Position numbers and translations under genes: made by a program. The notes below the pieces were generated by a model. It saw only the letters and a program-made list of their open reading frames with translations. It did not search any database and was not told where the DNA came from. From an uncultured Acetatifactor sp. (GTDB taxonomy: Bacteria > Bacillota > Clostridia > Lachnospirales > Lachnospiraceae), in the NCBI GenBank assembly GCA_910586515.1, contig CAJUGL010000046.1:1-27235 (forward strand): a DNA stretch of 27,235 bases. Reading direction: 5' to 3'. Of this stretch, positions 7,656-15,754 are shown one piece after another. Position 1 is the first letter of the stretch, and the number at the start of each line of letters is the position of its first letter.

Positions 7656-7784
7656 GGGATATTGCCCGTTACGGTTCGGACAGGGCGCCATGGGGCTGCA
7701 GGTGTGCGTTATGCCGAGATGGGCGGCGAATCCGTGAGCGGCGATAAGCAGCTTTGCGGGAAAAGCGGCAGGAAGAAGGAAAGT

Positions 7785-8276
7785 ATGGAAAAATCACAAT
7801 GGTACATGGGGGCTCCGAATGCAGTCGTGCTGTGCGCGGACAGATGGGCGGATACTCGGCTGGAGGGAGGGTTTTATCATGTCTATAAAAAAGAGCCTGT
7901 ATTATTTTCCAGTGTGGACGAGGCAATCTTTGCCCTGGAACAGTTTTATGACGGCTTGAAATTTCCGTATTCCGCTACCGGCAGCCGCACGTTTGACGGG
8001 ATGCGCAGTCATGAATATCCGGCAGAGGAAAGGGTTAAGATTATGAAGGACGAAGAAGTATTAAGCAGGCATGGAGATCTGGGAACGTTTATTATCCGCG
8101 TACAGCATCGGCAGAACAGCAGCTGGCAGGGAAGGATTACCTGGATGGAAAAGAATAAGACAGTGTATTTCCGCTCCATCTGGGAGATGATCAAGCTGGT
8201 GGCCGGTGCGCTGGATACGGTCAGCGCTCAGGAGAGCGACTCCCGGGAGCCGTCCTGGCCGGATGAAGAAGAGTGA
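7785..8276 (+). CDS. Conserved hypothetical protein
   Basis: A 163-aa soluble protein with no signal peptide or membrane segment. The C-terminal half (GTFIIRVQHRQNSSWQGRIT, then WMEKNKTVYFRSIWEMIKLV) is a compact beta-beta-helix pattern I associate with unnamed Lachnospiraceae proteins near BTAD regulators. No catalytic motif is visible. AAGGA precedes ATG 7785; an in-frame start at 7662 would add 41 unconvincing residues. It is probably the last gene of the run, being followed by the hairpin at 8295-8323. Confidence 0.72.
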   Translation: MEKSQWYMGAPNAVVLCADRWADTRLEGGFYHVYKKEPVLFSSVDEAIFALEQFYDGLKFPYSATGSRTFDGMRSHEYPAEERVKIMKDEEVLSRHGDLGTFIIRVQHRQNSSWQGRITWMEKNKTVYFRSIWEMIKLVAGALDTVSAQESDSREPSWPDEEE

Positions 8277-8294
8277 ATTCAATATTCAGCAAAG

Positions 8295-8323
8295 CACCCC
8301 TGTCATTTCGGCAGGGGTGTTTC
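8295..8323 (+). terminator. Probable intrinsic terminator of the pilus-like locus
   Basis: CACCCCTG (8295-8302) pairs perfectly with CAGGGGTG (8312-8319) across a 9-nt loop, followed by a short TTT. The T-tract is weak, so termination may be partial. Confidence 0.6.
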
Positions 8324-8397
8324 GGCGCCTTGTCTGAACCGCAGCTTCTCGGATATGGGGTTGCGGTTCGCGGGTGTCTCCGGGAGGATGTCTTTCT

Positions 8398-9807
8398 TTA
8401 TATCTCGAACTTAAAGTATCTCTTTGCATTTTCATAAGAAATATCTCTGACAATCTGAGACAGGGTATCCCAGTCGGCCGGGAAGCTGCCGCTTTCCACC
8501 CATGAACCCATAAGGCTGCAGAGAATTCGGCGGAAATACTCATGTCTGGTGTAGGACAGGAAGCTTCGGGAATCCGTCAGCATTCCCACAAAACCTGACA
8601 GATTGCCCAGATTTGCGAGAGAGATCAGCTGGTCTCTCATTCCGGACATATGGTCATTGAACCACCATGCGCTGCCGTGCTGTATCTTGGCAATGGCGCC
8701 GGAATCCTGAAAACAGCCGGCCACGGTGGAGATGGCCTGATTGTCATTGGGATTCAGGCTGTAGAGCACGGTTCTGGGCAGTTCTCCGGTTTCGGCCAGG
8801 GCGTTCAGGAGATCGGCCAGCTGCCGGGAAGAGGTTTCGGTATTGATGCAGTCATAGCCGGTGTCCGGACCCAGTTTTTCGTACATGAGTGTATTATTAT
8901 CCCGTTTGCATCCATAGTGAAGCTGCATTGCCCAATCCAGACGATGGTATTCTCTGCCGGCGAAAAGCAGGAAGGCGGTTTTGAATTTCAGCGTTTCTTC
9001 CTCGGTGGGGGTCATACGGTTCAGTTTTTTCAGGAAAATGGCTTCCACCTCATCGTCGCTGGCCGGACGGTACATGATAGATTCCAGGCCATGGTCCGAC
9101 AGACGGCAGCCGCAGGAGGCGAAAAATTCCATCCGCTTCCGCAGTGCTTTTTTCAGGGCGGCAAAGCTGCTGATTTCAGTCATTCCGGCAGCCCCGGCCA
9201 GCTGGTCCAGATAATGCAGGTAGTCGGGTTTTTCTATATTCATCGCCCTGTCGGGTCTCCAGGCGGGCAGGACTTTAACGTCAAAGCTGCCGTCCTCCGC
9301 GATCTGCCTGTGCCATTCCAGGGTATCCACAGGATCGTCCGTAGTACAGAGCAGGGTTACTCTGCTTTGCTTTATCAGGCTGCGGGCGCTCATGGAAGGC
9401 CGGGAAAGCTTCTCGTTGCAGAGTGTCCAGACCTGGGGGGCAGTCTTTTCGTTCAGGACGCCGTGGTAACCGAAATAGCGCTGCAGTTCCAGATGGCTCC
9501 AGTGGAAGAGGGGGTTGCCGATCGCCCTGCCCAGACATTGCGCCCATTTACAGAATTTATCGTAGTCCGATGCGTCGCCGGTAATGTATTTTTCTTCTAT
9601 GCCGAAGGAACGCATCAGGCGCCATTTATAGTGATCACCCCCAAGCCATACCTGGGTAATGTTCTCGAAACGACGGTCTTCGGCAATTTCTCTGGGGCTG
9701 ATATGGCAGTGGTAATCCAGCACAGGGGTATTTTCCGCATAGTCATGAAACAGCTTTTTGGCGGTCTCTGTTTCCAGCAGGAAGTCCTTATCCATAAATT
9801 CTCTCAT
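8398..9807 (-). CDS. uxaC: Glucuronate isomerase (uronate isomerase)
   Basis: Converts D-glucuronate to D-fructuronate and D-galacturonate to D-tagaturonate, the first cytoplasmic step of hexuronate use. The 469-aa length is normal for the family. The N-terminal metal motif is present as VLDYHCHISP (His33, His35) and homology runs full length, including WLGGDHYKWRLMR, TTDDPVD and HYGCKRDNNT. The start at 9807 (MREFMDKDFLL) has GGAGGA 9 nt upstream; an in-frame upstream ATG at 9882 lacks that support. No other uronate genes are adjacent, so tagaturonate/fructuronate reductases and dehydratases must lie elsewhere. Its control region carries a cre-like site and a palindrome. Confidence 0.96.
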   Translation of the reverse strand: MREFMDKDFLLETETAKKLFHDYAENTPVLDYHCHISPREIAEDRRFENITQVWLGGDHYKWRLMRSFGIEEKYITGDASDYDKFCKWAQCLGRAIGNPLFHWSHLELQRYFGYHGVLNEKTAPQVWTLCNEKLSRPSMSARSLIKQSRVTLLCTTDDPVDTLEWHRQIAEDGSFDVKVLPAWRPDRAMNIEKPDYLHYLDQLAGAAGMTEISSFAALKKALRKRMEFFASCGCRLSDHGLESIMYRPASDDEVEAIFLKKLNRMTPTEEETLKFKTAFLLFAGREYHRLDWAMQLHYGCKRDNNTLMYEKLGPDTGYDCINTETSSRQLADLLNALAETGELPRTVLYSLNPNDNQAISTVAGCFQDSGAIAKIQHGSAWWFNDHMSGMRDQLISLANLGNLSGFVGMLTDSRSFLSYTRHEYFRRILCSLMGSWVESGSFPADWDTLSQIVRDISYENAKRYFKFEI

Positions 9808-9935
9808 TTTGTTTAATCCTCCATAGATGATCTGATTTTTGCATGATGATTGGTTTACTTTGTAGATTCCCCTTTCGGCCATCAGGAAAGCGCAGCCTTT
9901 CCCGGCGGATTTCCTTTAAGAGAAGCCCTATCTGC

Positions 9936-9963
9936 ATTATAGCAAACGTAGGTTTTTTTGCAA
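9936..9963 (-). promoter_or_regulatory. uxaC promoter
   Basis: Read on the minus strand, TTGCAA (9958-9963) and TATAAT (9936-9941) are 16 bp apart. The palindrome at 9962-9978 abuts and overlaps the -35, which suits repression. Confidence 0.7.
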
Positions 9964-9978
9964 GATGTTTTTCATCTT
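9962..9978. promoter_or_regulatory. Palindromic operator candidate
   Basis: AAGATG-TTTTT-CATCTT is a perfect 6-bp inverted repeat with a 5-nt centre, and the symmetry continues imperfectly outward (9 of 11 positions). It overlaps the uxaC -35, so it may bind a uronate-responsive repressor of the GntR or LacI type. No such regulator is encoded in this window. Confidence 0.55.
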
Positions 9979-9979
9979 C

Positions 9980-9993
9980 AAAAAGCGTTTGCA
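9980..9993 (-). promoter_or_regulatory. cre-like site (CcpA)
   Basis: On the minus strand TGCAAACGCTTTTT matches the cre consensus TGNAANCGNWNNCW at every fixed position except the C near the end. It lies just upstream of the uxaC -35 and overlaps the -35 of the divergent promoter, so carbon catabolite control is plausible. Confidence 0.5.
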
Positions 9994-10017
9994 GACAGGC
10001 GGAAAATGTGCTATAGT
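9989..10017 (+). promoter_or_regulatory. Promoter of the ArsR-family gene
   Basis: TTGCAG (9989-9994) and TATAGT (10012-10017) are 17 bp apart, about 68 nt before the start codon at 10085. The -35 shares bases with the cre-like site. Confidence 0.55.
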
Positions 10018-10084
10018 ACCTTCATCAGAGGGAAACAGCCGTGTCCCTGAGCAAAGTCATGACGGGTAGAGGAGGGACAGCAAG

Positions 10085-10429
10085 ATGGAAGAAAGCGTAT
10101 ATCTTCATGTGGATGACCGTATGTTGAAAAAGATAGACGAGAAAATGCCTCCGGAAGAAGAACTGCAGGATCTGGCGGAATTTTTCAAGGTATTCGGGGA
10201 CGGGACGAGACTGAAAATTCTGTACGTACTGCTGAGCGCGGAAATGTGCGTGTATGATATTGCGGCAGTGCTGGGCATGTCTCAGTCGGCGATTTCTCAC
10301 CAGCTGCGGGTGCTGAAGCAGATGGATCTGGTGAAAAACCGCCGGGAGGGCAAAACCATATTTTATTCGCTGGCAGATGCCCACATTGTGACCATACTCA
10401 GCCAGGGGCTGGATCATATCGAGGAATAG
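10085..10429 (+). CDS. ArsR/SmtB-family metal-sensing repressor
   Basis: A 114-aa winged-helix dimeric repressor. The recognition helix is SQSAISHQLRVLK (67-79) and the wing is about 84-97. The C-terminal helix has Asp98-x-His100-(10 residues)-His111-x-x-Glu114, the alpha-5 metal-site pattern of SmtB/CzrA-type zinc or cobalt sensors. The alpha-3 Cys site of ArsR/CadC is reduced to one Cys in EMCVYD, so arsenic or cadmium sensing by that site is unlikely. GGAGGG is 8 nt upstream. No metal transporter is adjacent, so its targets are probably elsewhere, apart from possible autoregulation. Confidence 0.92.
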   Translation: MEESVYLHVDDRMLKKIDEKMPPEEELQDLAEFFKVFGDGTRLKILYVLLSAEMCVYDIAAVLGMSQSAISHQLRVLKQMDLVKNRREGKTIFYSLADAHIVTILSQGLDHIEE

Positions 10430-10437
10430 ACGGCGGC

Positions 10438-11451
10438 TCATCCCGCCGCGTCCCTGGCTGCCTGGAAAGGTTCGCATATGTCGCTGCCCAGGGGAGTGTG
10501 GTACAGGGTGGTGTCGTCTCCGAACTCGTGAAAATATACATATCTGGAGGTCATGTTGATGTGGGTGTAATTCCCCTCGGCCACAACCTTTACATTGGAG
10601 CCGTCCGTGCGCATACATTTAAGCTGTGCGTCAGCTCCGTTTTTTTGATAGTAAATATAACCGTTTCCTACATTGAAGCAGTCTACCCGGTCCTCGGTCA
10701 GGACTTCGATCACATTCTCCGTTCTGGAATAACGGCACAGCCTGTAATCATTGGCCGGATCCATGTAGTATACATAATCCCCTTCCAGGACAGGAAACCA
10801 CAGATTCCCCTTCCAGACTTCGGTGGATATGTCGGTGGCTGTATCCAGGGCATAGAGATAATGATCGCTCTGGGTGCCGCTGTAGTAAATGACGCCGTTT
10901 TCCGCGCAGGCCGGATTGATATTGTAATCGGCCAGGTCCACCCGATCCGAATTATCAATTTTCAGCTTGTAAAAGGACGGCCCGGCGTTTGTGGAAGTCA
11001 GGAGATACAGGTAATTGTTCACCAGCTGACCTGTGACCACTACGTCGTTGGTAAGGGATTCCCCATTGCTTCCGTTCAGCTTGCTGCGCTGGAAGGATTT
11101 GATGCCCAGGGCCTGACCGAAGTCCGTGGCCACGGCCGAGGAGCCGGTGTGAAAATAATAAAGATATTTGCCTCCGGCCAGAATATTGCGTACCACCAGG
11201 GGATTAATCCTGCGGAGATCGGTCTCGTCCGGATTCATGGCGAAGAGTCCGCCTTCCGGAAAGGAATTGTAGAAGTATACCGTACCGTCATATTCGCAGA
11301 ACAGTCCTTCATTGTTCAAATTACCGGCAGTATTGCCTACAGTGCCGTCCGGATTCATGGAGACACGCTGCATGAAGGAAAGCAGAATTGCCGCTGCCGC
11401 GATAATCAGGGCGATCAGAACATATAAAACAGTCTTTACATACTTTTTCAT
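10438..11451 (-). CDS. Membrane-anchored DUF5050-type protein
   Basis: A 337-aa protein with an uncleaved N-terminal membrane anchor (about residues 7-27) and an extracytoplasmic domain of repeated strands. Recurrent aromatic pairs (YYFHTG, IYYSGT, VYYMDP, IYYQKN, VYFHEF) followed by turns indicate a beta-propeller, as in DUF5050 and TolB-like proteins. No catalytic residues are evident; a binding or sensing role is likely. GAGGTGA lies 4 nt before the start. It converges on the ArsR gene with a gap of only 8 nt. Confidence 0.82.
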   Translation of the reverse strand: MKKYVKTVLYVLIALIIAAAAILLSFMQRVSMNPDGTVGNTAGNLNNEGLFCEYDGTVYFYNSFPEGGLFAMNPDETDLRRINPLVVRNILAGGKYLYYFHTGSSAVATDFGQALGIKSFQRSKLNGSNGESLTNDVVVTGQLVNNYLYLLTSTNAGPSFYKLKIDNSDRVDLADYNINPACAENGVIYYSGTQSDHYLYALDTATDISTEVWKGNLWFPVLEGDYVYYMDPANDYRLCRYSRTENVIEVLTEDRVDCFNVGNGYIYYQKNGADAQLKCMRTDGSNVKVVAEGNYTHINMTSRYVYFHEFGDDTTLYHTPLGSDICEPFQAARDAAG

Positions 11452-11490
11452 AAACTCACCTCAAAAAAATTATTGTTTTCCGTTAAATAT

Positions 11491-11519
11491 ATTTTACACC
11501 CCTTTTTGCTTGCTATCAA
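11491..11519 (-). promoter_or_regulatory. Promoter of the DUF5050 gene
   Basis: On the minus strand TTGATA (11514-11519) and TAAAAT (11491-11496) are exactly 17 bp apart, about 40 bp upstream of the start codon. Its -35 overlaps the -35 region of the divergent pheA promoter. Confidence 0.65.
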
Positions 11520-11536
11520 GGTTGTTTTGGTATAAT
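11510..11536 (+). promoter_or_regulatory. Promoter of the pheA operon
   Basis: A consensus TATAAT (11531-11536) is preceded by TGG, giving an extended -10. The -35 is weak: TTGCTA (11510-11515) at 15 bp or TTGCTT (11506-11511) at 19 bp. No T-box, Phe-rich leader peptide or attenuator is visible in the roughly 50-nt leader. Confidence 0.65.
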
Positions 11537-11591
11537 ATAGAAAAAAAGGTTCATTTTTATGGAAAAGTGACAGGGCAAAGGAGTCCGGGGT

Positions 11592-12716
11592 ATGGATTTA
11601 CTGGAATTAAGAGAACAGATTGACGTCATCGACAGGGAGATCGTGGAGCTGTACGAGAGGCGGATGGAGATCAGCGGACAGGTGGCGGAGTACAAGATCG
11701 CTGTCGGAAAGAAGGTGCTGGACAGACAGAGAGAGGCGGAGAAGCTGCAGAAGGTGCAGTCCCTGGCTCACGGCGAATTTAACCGTTTCTGCGTCGCGGA
11801 GCTCTTTGAGCAGATCATGGCCATGAGCAGGAAGCTCCAATACCGGATGCTGACGGAAAGCGGGAAGATGGACAGGCTTCCTTTTATCGGTGTGGAGGAG
11901 CTGAATACCGGCAGGGCAAGGGTTGTCTTCCAGGGGGCGGACGGCGCCTATTCTCAGGCGGCCATGATGCAGTATTTCGGGGATTGCATAGACAGTTTTC
12001 ATGTGGATACCTTTCGGGATGCCATGGATGCCATTGAGGAGGGCAGCGCGGATTTTGCGGTGCTTCCCATCGAGAATTCCACGGCGGGCATTGTCAGCGA
12101 GATCTATGATCTGCTCCAGGAATACGAGAATTATATCGTCGGAGAGCAGATTATGAAAATCGAACATTGTCTGCTGGGGGTTCCGGGTGCGGTTTTGGAG
12201 GATATCAGAACCGTTTACGCCCATCCCCAGGCTCTGATGCAGAGCGCAAGGTATCTGGGCGCTCATGACTGGCGCCAGATCAGTATGCAGAACAATGCTT
12301 TTGCGGCCAGGAAGGTTGCCGGAGAAGGGGACAGAAGCCAGGCGGCTGTGGCAGGCGGGCATGCAGCCGAAATATACGGGCTGGAGATACTGGAAAGGCA
12401 GATTAACGATTCCGGAAGCAATTCCACCAGGTTCATCATTGTGACCAATCAGAAGATATTTAAGAAAGATGCCCGGAAGATCAGCATCTGTTTTGAGGTG
12501 CCTCACGAGAGCGGCTCCCTGTATCATATGCTTTCCCATTTTATTTACAATCATCTGAACATGACGAAGATCGAGAGCCGTCCCATAGAGGACAGAGACT
12601 GGGAATATCGTTTTTTTGTGGATTTTGAGGGAAATCTGGGGGACAGCGCGGTGAAAAACGCCCTGAGGGGGCTGCGGGACGAAGCCAGGGAGATGAAGAT
12701 TCTGGGGAATTACTGA
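11592..12716 (+). CDS. pheA: Bifunctional chorismate mutase / prephenate dehydratase (P-protein)
   Basis: Converts chorismate to prephenate and then to phenylpyruvate for phenylalanine synthesis. The 374-aa protein has an AroQ chorismate mutase domain (1 to about 88), a prephenate dehydratase domain (about 108-288) and an ACT domain (about 296-372). Visible motifs are the start of the PDT domain (FQGADGAYSQAA), PIENSTAGIV and the catalytic Thr-Arg-Phe (279-281) in SNSTRF. The ACT domain carries ESRP (328-331), which binds phenylalanine in feedback-inhibited enzymes; the usual GALV is replaced by SGSLYHML. AAGGAG lies 8 nt upstream. It is the first gene of a likely six-gene operon. Confidence 0.96.
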   Translation: MDLLELREQIDVIDREIVELYERRMEISGQVAEYKIAVGKKVLDRQREAEKLQKVQSLAHGEFNRFCVAELFEQIMAMSRKLQYRMLTESGKMDRLPFIGVEELNTGRARVVFQGADGAYSQAAMMQYFGDCIDSFHVDTFRDAMDAIEEGSADFAVLPIENSTAGIVSEIYDLLQEYENYIVGEQIMKIEHCLLGVPGAVLEDIRTVYAHPQALMQSARYLGAHDWRQISMQNNAFAARKVAGEGDRSQAAVAGGHAAEIYGLEILERQINDSGSNSTRFIIVTNQKIFKKDARKISICFEVPHESGSLYHMLSHFIYNHLNMTKIESRPIEDRDWEYRFFVDFEGNLGDSAVKNALRGLRDEAREMKILGNY

Positions 12717-12797
12717 CCGGCGGCGCTTCCGCTTTTTATTGCAGGTGTGCATAAGGCTGCGATGAGCGGCAAAGCCGGCAACGGGAAAGGGAGAGAC

Positions 12798-14120
12798 ATG
12801 AGAAGTCGGGAACTGATTGTATACGGACCGTTTCAGGACGGACTGCTGGGCAGGGTGGAGAACCTTGCGGCGGAGTATGAAGCTGCCTGCAGGGAAGAGG
12901 AAAGCGGATGGGAGACCAGGCTGGCGGAGGAATTGTACGGGTGTATCCGGGAGCTTATTGCAATAGCGGGCAGATACGGCTTTCACGGGAATCTGTGGCA
13001 CTGCTACCTGACGCATCTGCTGGTGACCGACGAGAACTGCTTCAGCAGGGGCTGCGAGATGCGCCGGGGAATGGAAGGAACCGTCAATGAAGCGGTGCTG
13101 CATGATCTGCGGATATTTAAGAAATTATTCGGCCTGGATTTCGCTCCCATGTGCCGGCGGCTTCAGGTGCCCGAATTTGCCTTGACGGAAAATTATATGA
13201 CCGGAAGACGGGAGAGCGATATCTACAATGCAAGAATCTGCCACTGTATCTGCAGACTGGCTGCGGAGCTGGGGGAGAAGACTACGCCTGAAGAGATGAA
13301 ATTCACGCTTACCTGTTTTTACGGCACATACGGGGTGGGAAATTTCGGACTGCACAAATGCTTTCGTGTGGAGGGAGAGGCCGGCAGCGTGCAGGTAAAG
13401 CCTATTTCCCGTATTGCCCATGTGCGCCTGGGCGATTTGGTGGGATATGAGGCGCAGAAGAAAAAACTCAGGGAAAATACGGAGGCTTTTCTGGCCGGAC
13501 GGGCAGCCAACAACTGTCTGCTGTTCGGTGACGCGGGCACGGGAAAGTCTACCTGCGTGAAGGCTATTGCCAATGAATATTACGACGGCGGGCTGCGGGT
13601 CATTGAAGTGTACAAGCACCAGTTCAGAGAGCTGAACGATGTGATCAGCCAGATTAAGGGGCGCAATTACAGATTTATTATTTTTATGGATGACCTGAGC
13701 TTTGAGGATTTTGAGATTGAGTATAAGTATCTTAAGGCCGTCATCGAGGGCGGGCTGGAGAAAAAGCCGGATAATGTGCTGATCTACGCCACGTCCAACC
13801 GCCGGCATCTTATCCGGGAGAATTACGGGGACAAAACGGAGGACGGAGCGGCCATGGAAATCAGGCAGGACATGCATACCAGCGACACTGTCCAGGAAAA
13901 ACTCTCCCTGGCCTACCGGTTCGGTGTGACGATCTACTTCGGCGCGCCGGACAAAAAGCAGTTTCAGAGTATAGTAAAGACTCTGGCGGAGCGGGACGGG
14001 GTAGAGATTTCCCAGGAGAAACTGTTAGCCGAGGCTAACAAATGGGAGCTGTCCCACGGCGGTCTTTCGGGAAGGACAGCCAGGCAATTTGTGGATTATC
14101 TCACAGGAAGCGGCGTCTGA
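12798..14120 (+). CDS. DUF815-family AAA+ ATPase
   Basis: A 440-aa predicted ATPase. The N-terminal half (1 to about 205) is helical and family-specific. The AAA core follows, with Walker A GDAGTGKST (244-252, Lys250), Walker B FIIFMDDLS (Asp298, Asp299), a sensor-like ATSNRRHLI and a C-terminal helical lid. This matches the DUF815 group of single-ring AAA ATPases, whose clients are unknown. ATG 12798 is preferred because GGGAGA lies just upstream; an in-frame ATG at 12747 adds 17 residues. It sits 81 nt after pheA and 83 nt before the exopolyphosphatase. Confidence 0.85.
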   Translation: MRSRELIVYGPFQDGLLGRVENLAAEYEAACREEESGWETRLAEELYGCIRELIAIAGRYGFHGNLWHCYLTHLLVTDENCFSRGCEMRRGMEGTVNEAVLHDLRIFKKLFGLDFAPMCRRLQVPEFALTENYMTGRRESDIYNARICHCICRLAAELGEKTTPEEMKFTLTCFYGTYGVGNFGLHKCFRVEGEAGSVQVKPISRIAHVRLGDLVGYEAQKKKLRENTEAFLAGRAANNCLLFGDAGTGKSTCVKAIANEYYDGGLRVIEVYKHQFRELNDVISQIKGRNYRFIIFMDDLSFEDFEIEYKYLKAVIEGGLEKKPDNVLIYATSNRRHLIRENYGDKTEDGAAMEIRQDMHTSDTVQEKLSLAYRFGVTIYFGAPDKKQFQSIVKTLAERDGVEISQEKLLAEANKWELSHGGLSGRTARQFVDYLTGSGV

Positions 14121-14203
14121 ACGGGATTTGCCGCGTTTTCCGGAGGTTTCAGGGAAAGGAAGAGGAAGGCTTCGGGGGAGCCGAATAAGAGGAGGATTGG
14201 CAG

Positions 14204-15739
14204 ATGAGCGTCAGGACTTTTGCGGCCATAGACGTAGGCAGCTATGAGCTGACCATGAAGATATTTGAGTTTTCCGGCAGGGACACCATGCGTGAGATTG
14301 ACTGTGTAAGCAGACGGCTGGACCTGGGTTCCGACACTTACGCTATGGGAAAGATCAGCAATGAGAAGATGGATGAACTTTGCCGGACGCTGAAGGATTT
14401 TTCGGATATCATGAAAACTTATCGGGTAAGGGACTATAAGGCTTACGGCACCAGCGCAATCAGGGAAACGGCCAACACTACCATTGTTCAGGATCAGATC
14501 GCGCAGCGGACAGGCATTCGGGTGGAAGCTCTGGGCAATGCGGAGCAGCGTTTTCTGGATTACAAGTCGGTGGCCTCCCGGGGGGAGAGTTTTCGAAAGA
14601 TTATCGAGGAGAAGACTGCCATATTGGATATCGGAGGCGGGAGCATACAGATCTCCCTCTTTGACAACGATACCCTTGTATCCACACAGAATCTTCGGCT
14701 GGGGGTGCTGCGTCTTCAGGATTATATTAACCGTTTTTCCGTAAAGAGTCTTCAGAAGGAAGAGCTGATTAAAGAGATGGCCATGGCCAGGCTGGACACT
14801 TATAAAAAGCTGTATCTCAGGGACAAGGATATCCGAAATCTGATTGTGGTGGACGATTATCTGTCGCCCTGGGCCGTGCGGGAGCGGGGGAAGGACGGAG
14901 GCCGTGCGGTGCTGGAGACGGCAGACTTTGACAGGCTCTTTGAGGTTCTCTACAGCAGGAATTATACCCAGATTGCCCGCACTATGGATATTCCCGAGGA
15001 AAGGGTGCCTCTGGTGTTTATCAGCGCGGTCCTTATCCGGTATATAGGGGAGCTGATGGGCATTCAGCGTATCTGGATGCCGGGGGTAACCCTGTGTGAC
15101 GGTATTGCGTATGAATATGCGGAAAAAATCAAAATGTTTAAGGACGAACATGATTTTGAAAAGGATATCGCGGCCTGTGCCGTCAATATCAGCAAGCGTT
15201 ATATGGGGAGCAGGAAGCGGTCGGAGATCCTGGAAAACCTCACTACCTGTATTTTCGACAGCATGAAACGGGTGCATGGACTGGGGAAGCGGGAGAAGCT
15301 TTATCTGCGCCTGGCTGCCGTTTTGCATGACTGCGGGAAGTATATCAGCATGGTGGATATCGGGGAGACTTCTTACCAGATTATCATGGCTACGGAGATC
15401 ATCGGGCTTTCCCGTCAGGAGCGGGAGATTGTGGCCAATATAGTGCGGTTCAACCACAGCAGATTCATCTATGACGGACAGGAGACGGGCATGAGCAGGG
15501 AGGGATTTCTCACGGTGGCAAAATTGACGGCAATCCTGCGCCTGGCGAACAGTCTGGACAGAAGCCATAAACAGAAACTGAGGGGATTGAAGGCTGTGCT
15601 GAAGGAGAATCAGCTGATTCTGACTGTGGATACCCAGGAGGATATCACATTGGAAAAGGGGTTTTTCCAGGCCAATGCAGCCTTTTTTAAGGAAGTGTTC
15701 AGTGTTGAAGCCGTGCTGCGTCAGCGAAAAATATTTTAG
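14204..15739 (+). CDS. ppx: Ppx/GppA-family exopolyphosphatase with HD domain
   Basis: A 511-aa enzyme expected to remove terminal phosphate from polyphosphate, and possibly to act on pppGpp. The actin-like Ppx/GppA fold shows AAIDVGSYELTMKIF (phosphate loop 1), YGTSAIRETAN and ILDIGGGSIQISLF (phosphate loop 2). The C-terminal region has an HD-type motif HDCGKY (His375, Asp376) with helices typical of long Ppx proteins. GGAGG lies 8 nt upstream. It ends 15 nt before polyphosphate kinase, so synthesis and breakdown of polyphosphate are co-transcribed. Confidence 0.93.
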   Translation: MSVRTFAAIDVGSYELTMKIFEFSGRDTMREIDCVSRRLDLGSDTYAMGKISNEKMDELCRTLKDFSDIMKTYRVRDYKAYGTSAIRETANTTIVQDQIAQRTGIRVEALGNAEQRFLDYKSVASRGESFRKIIEEKTAILDIGGGSIQISLFDNDTLVSTQNLRLGVLRLQDYINRFSVKSLQKEELIKEMAMARLDTYKKLYLRDKDIRNLIVVDDYLSPWAVRERGKDGGRAVLETADFDRLFEVLYSRNYTQIARTMDIPEERVPLVFISAVLIRYIGELMGIQRIWMPGVTLCDGIAYEYAEKIKMFKDEHDFEKDIAACAVNISKRYMGSRKRSEILENLTTCIFDSMKRVHGLGKREKLYLRLAAVLHDCGKYISMVDIGETSYQIIMATEIIGLSRQEREIVANIVRFNHSRFIYDGQETGMSREGFLTVAKLTAILRLANSLDRSHKQKLRGLKAVLKENQLILTVDTQEDITLEKGFFQANAAFFKEVFSVEAVLRQRKIF

Positions 15740-15754
15740 GTGAGGTGAAGGATT

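Noticed and set aside
7656..7784. GC-rich gap before the 163-aa gene as a cobalamin or c-di-GMP riboswitch
   Set aside because: None of the conserved boxes of those riboswitch classes could be placed.
8650..9816. Long plus-strand frame opposite uxaC (388 aa)
   Set aside because: It is antisense to a clear full-length UxaC, and its translation shows no recognisable motifs.
10430..10452. GGCGG/CCGCC hairpin between the convergent ArsR and DUF5050 genes
   Set aside because: It overlaps the DUF5050 stop codon, has only a short perfect stem and lacks T-runs on either strand.
11537..11591. Possible T-box, Phe leader peptide or attenuator before pheA
   Set aside because: The leader is about 50 nt, has no specifier/antiterminator features, and the only short frame is Met-Glu-Lys-stop.
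12720..12737. GCGG-CGCTT-CCGC followed by TTTTT after pheA, as a terminator
   Set aside because: The stem is only 4-5 bp, too weak to claim, and the downstream genes appear to be read through from pheA.
11607..13103. Long minus-strand frame opposite pheA/DUF815 (498 aa)
   Set aside because: It is antisense to two well-supported genes, with no motif or ribosome site.
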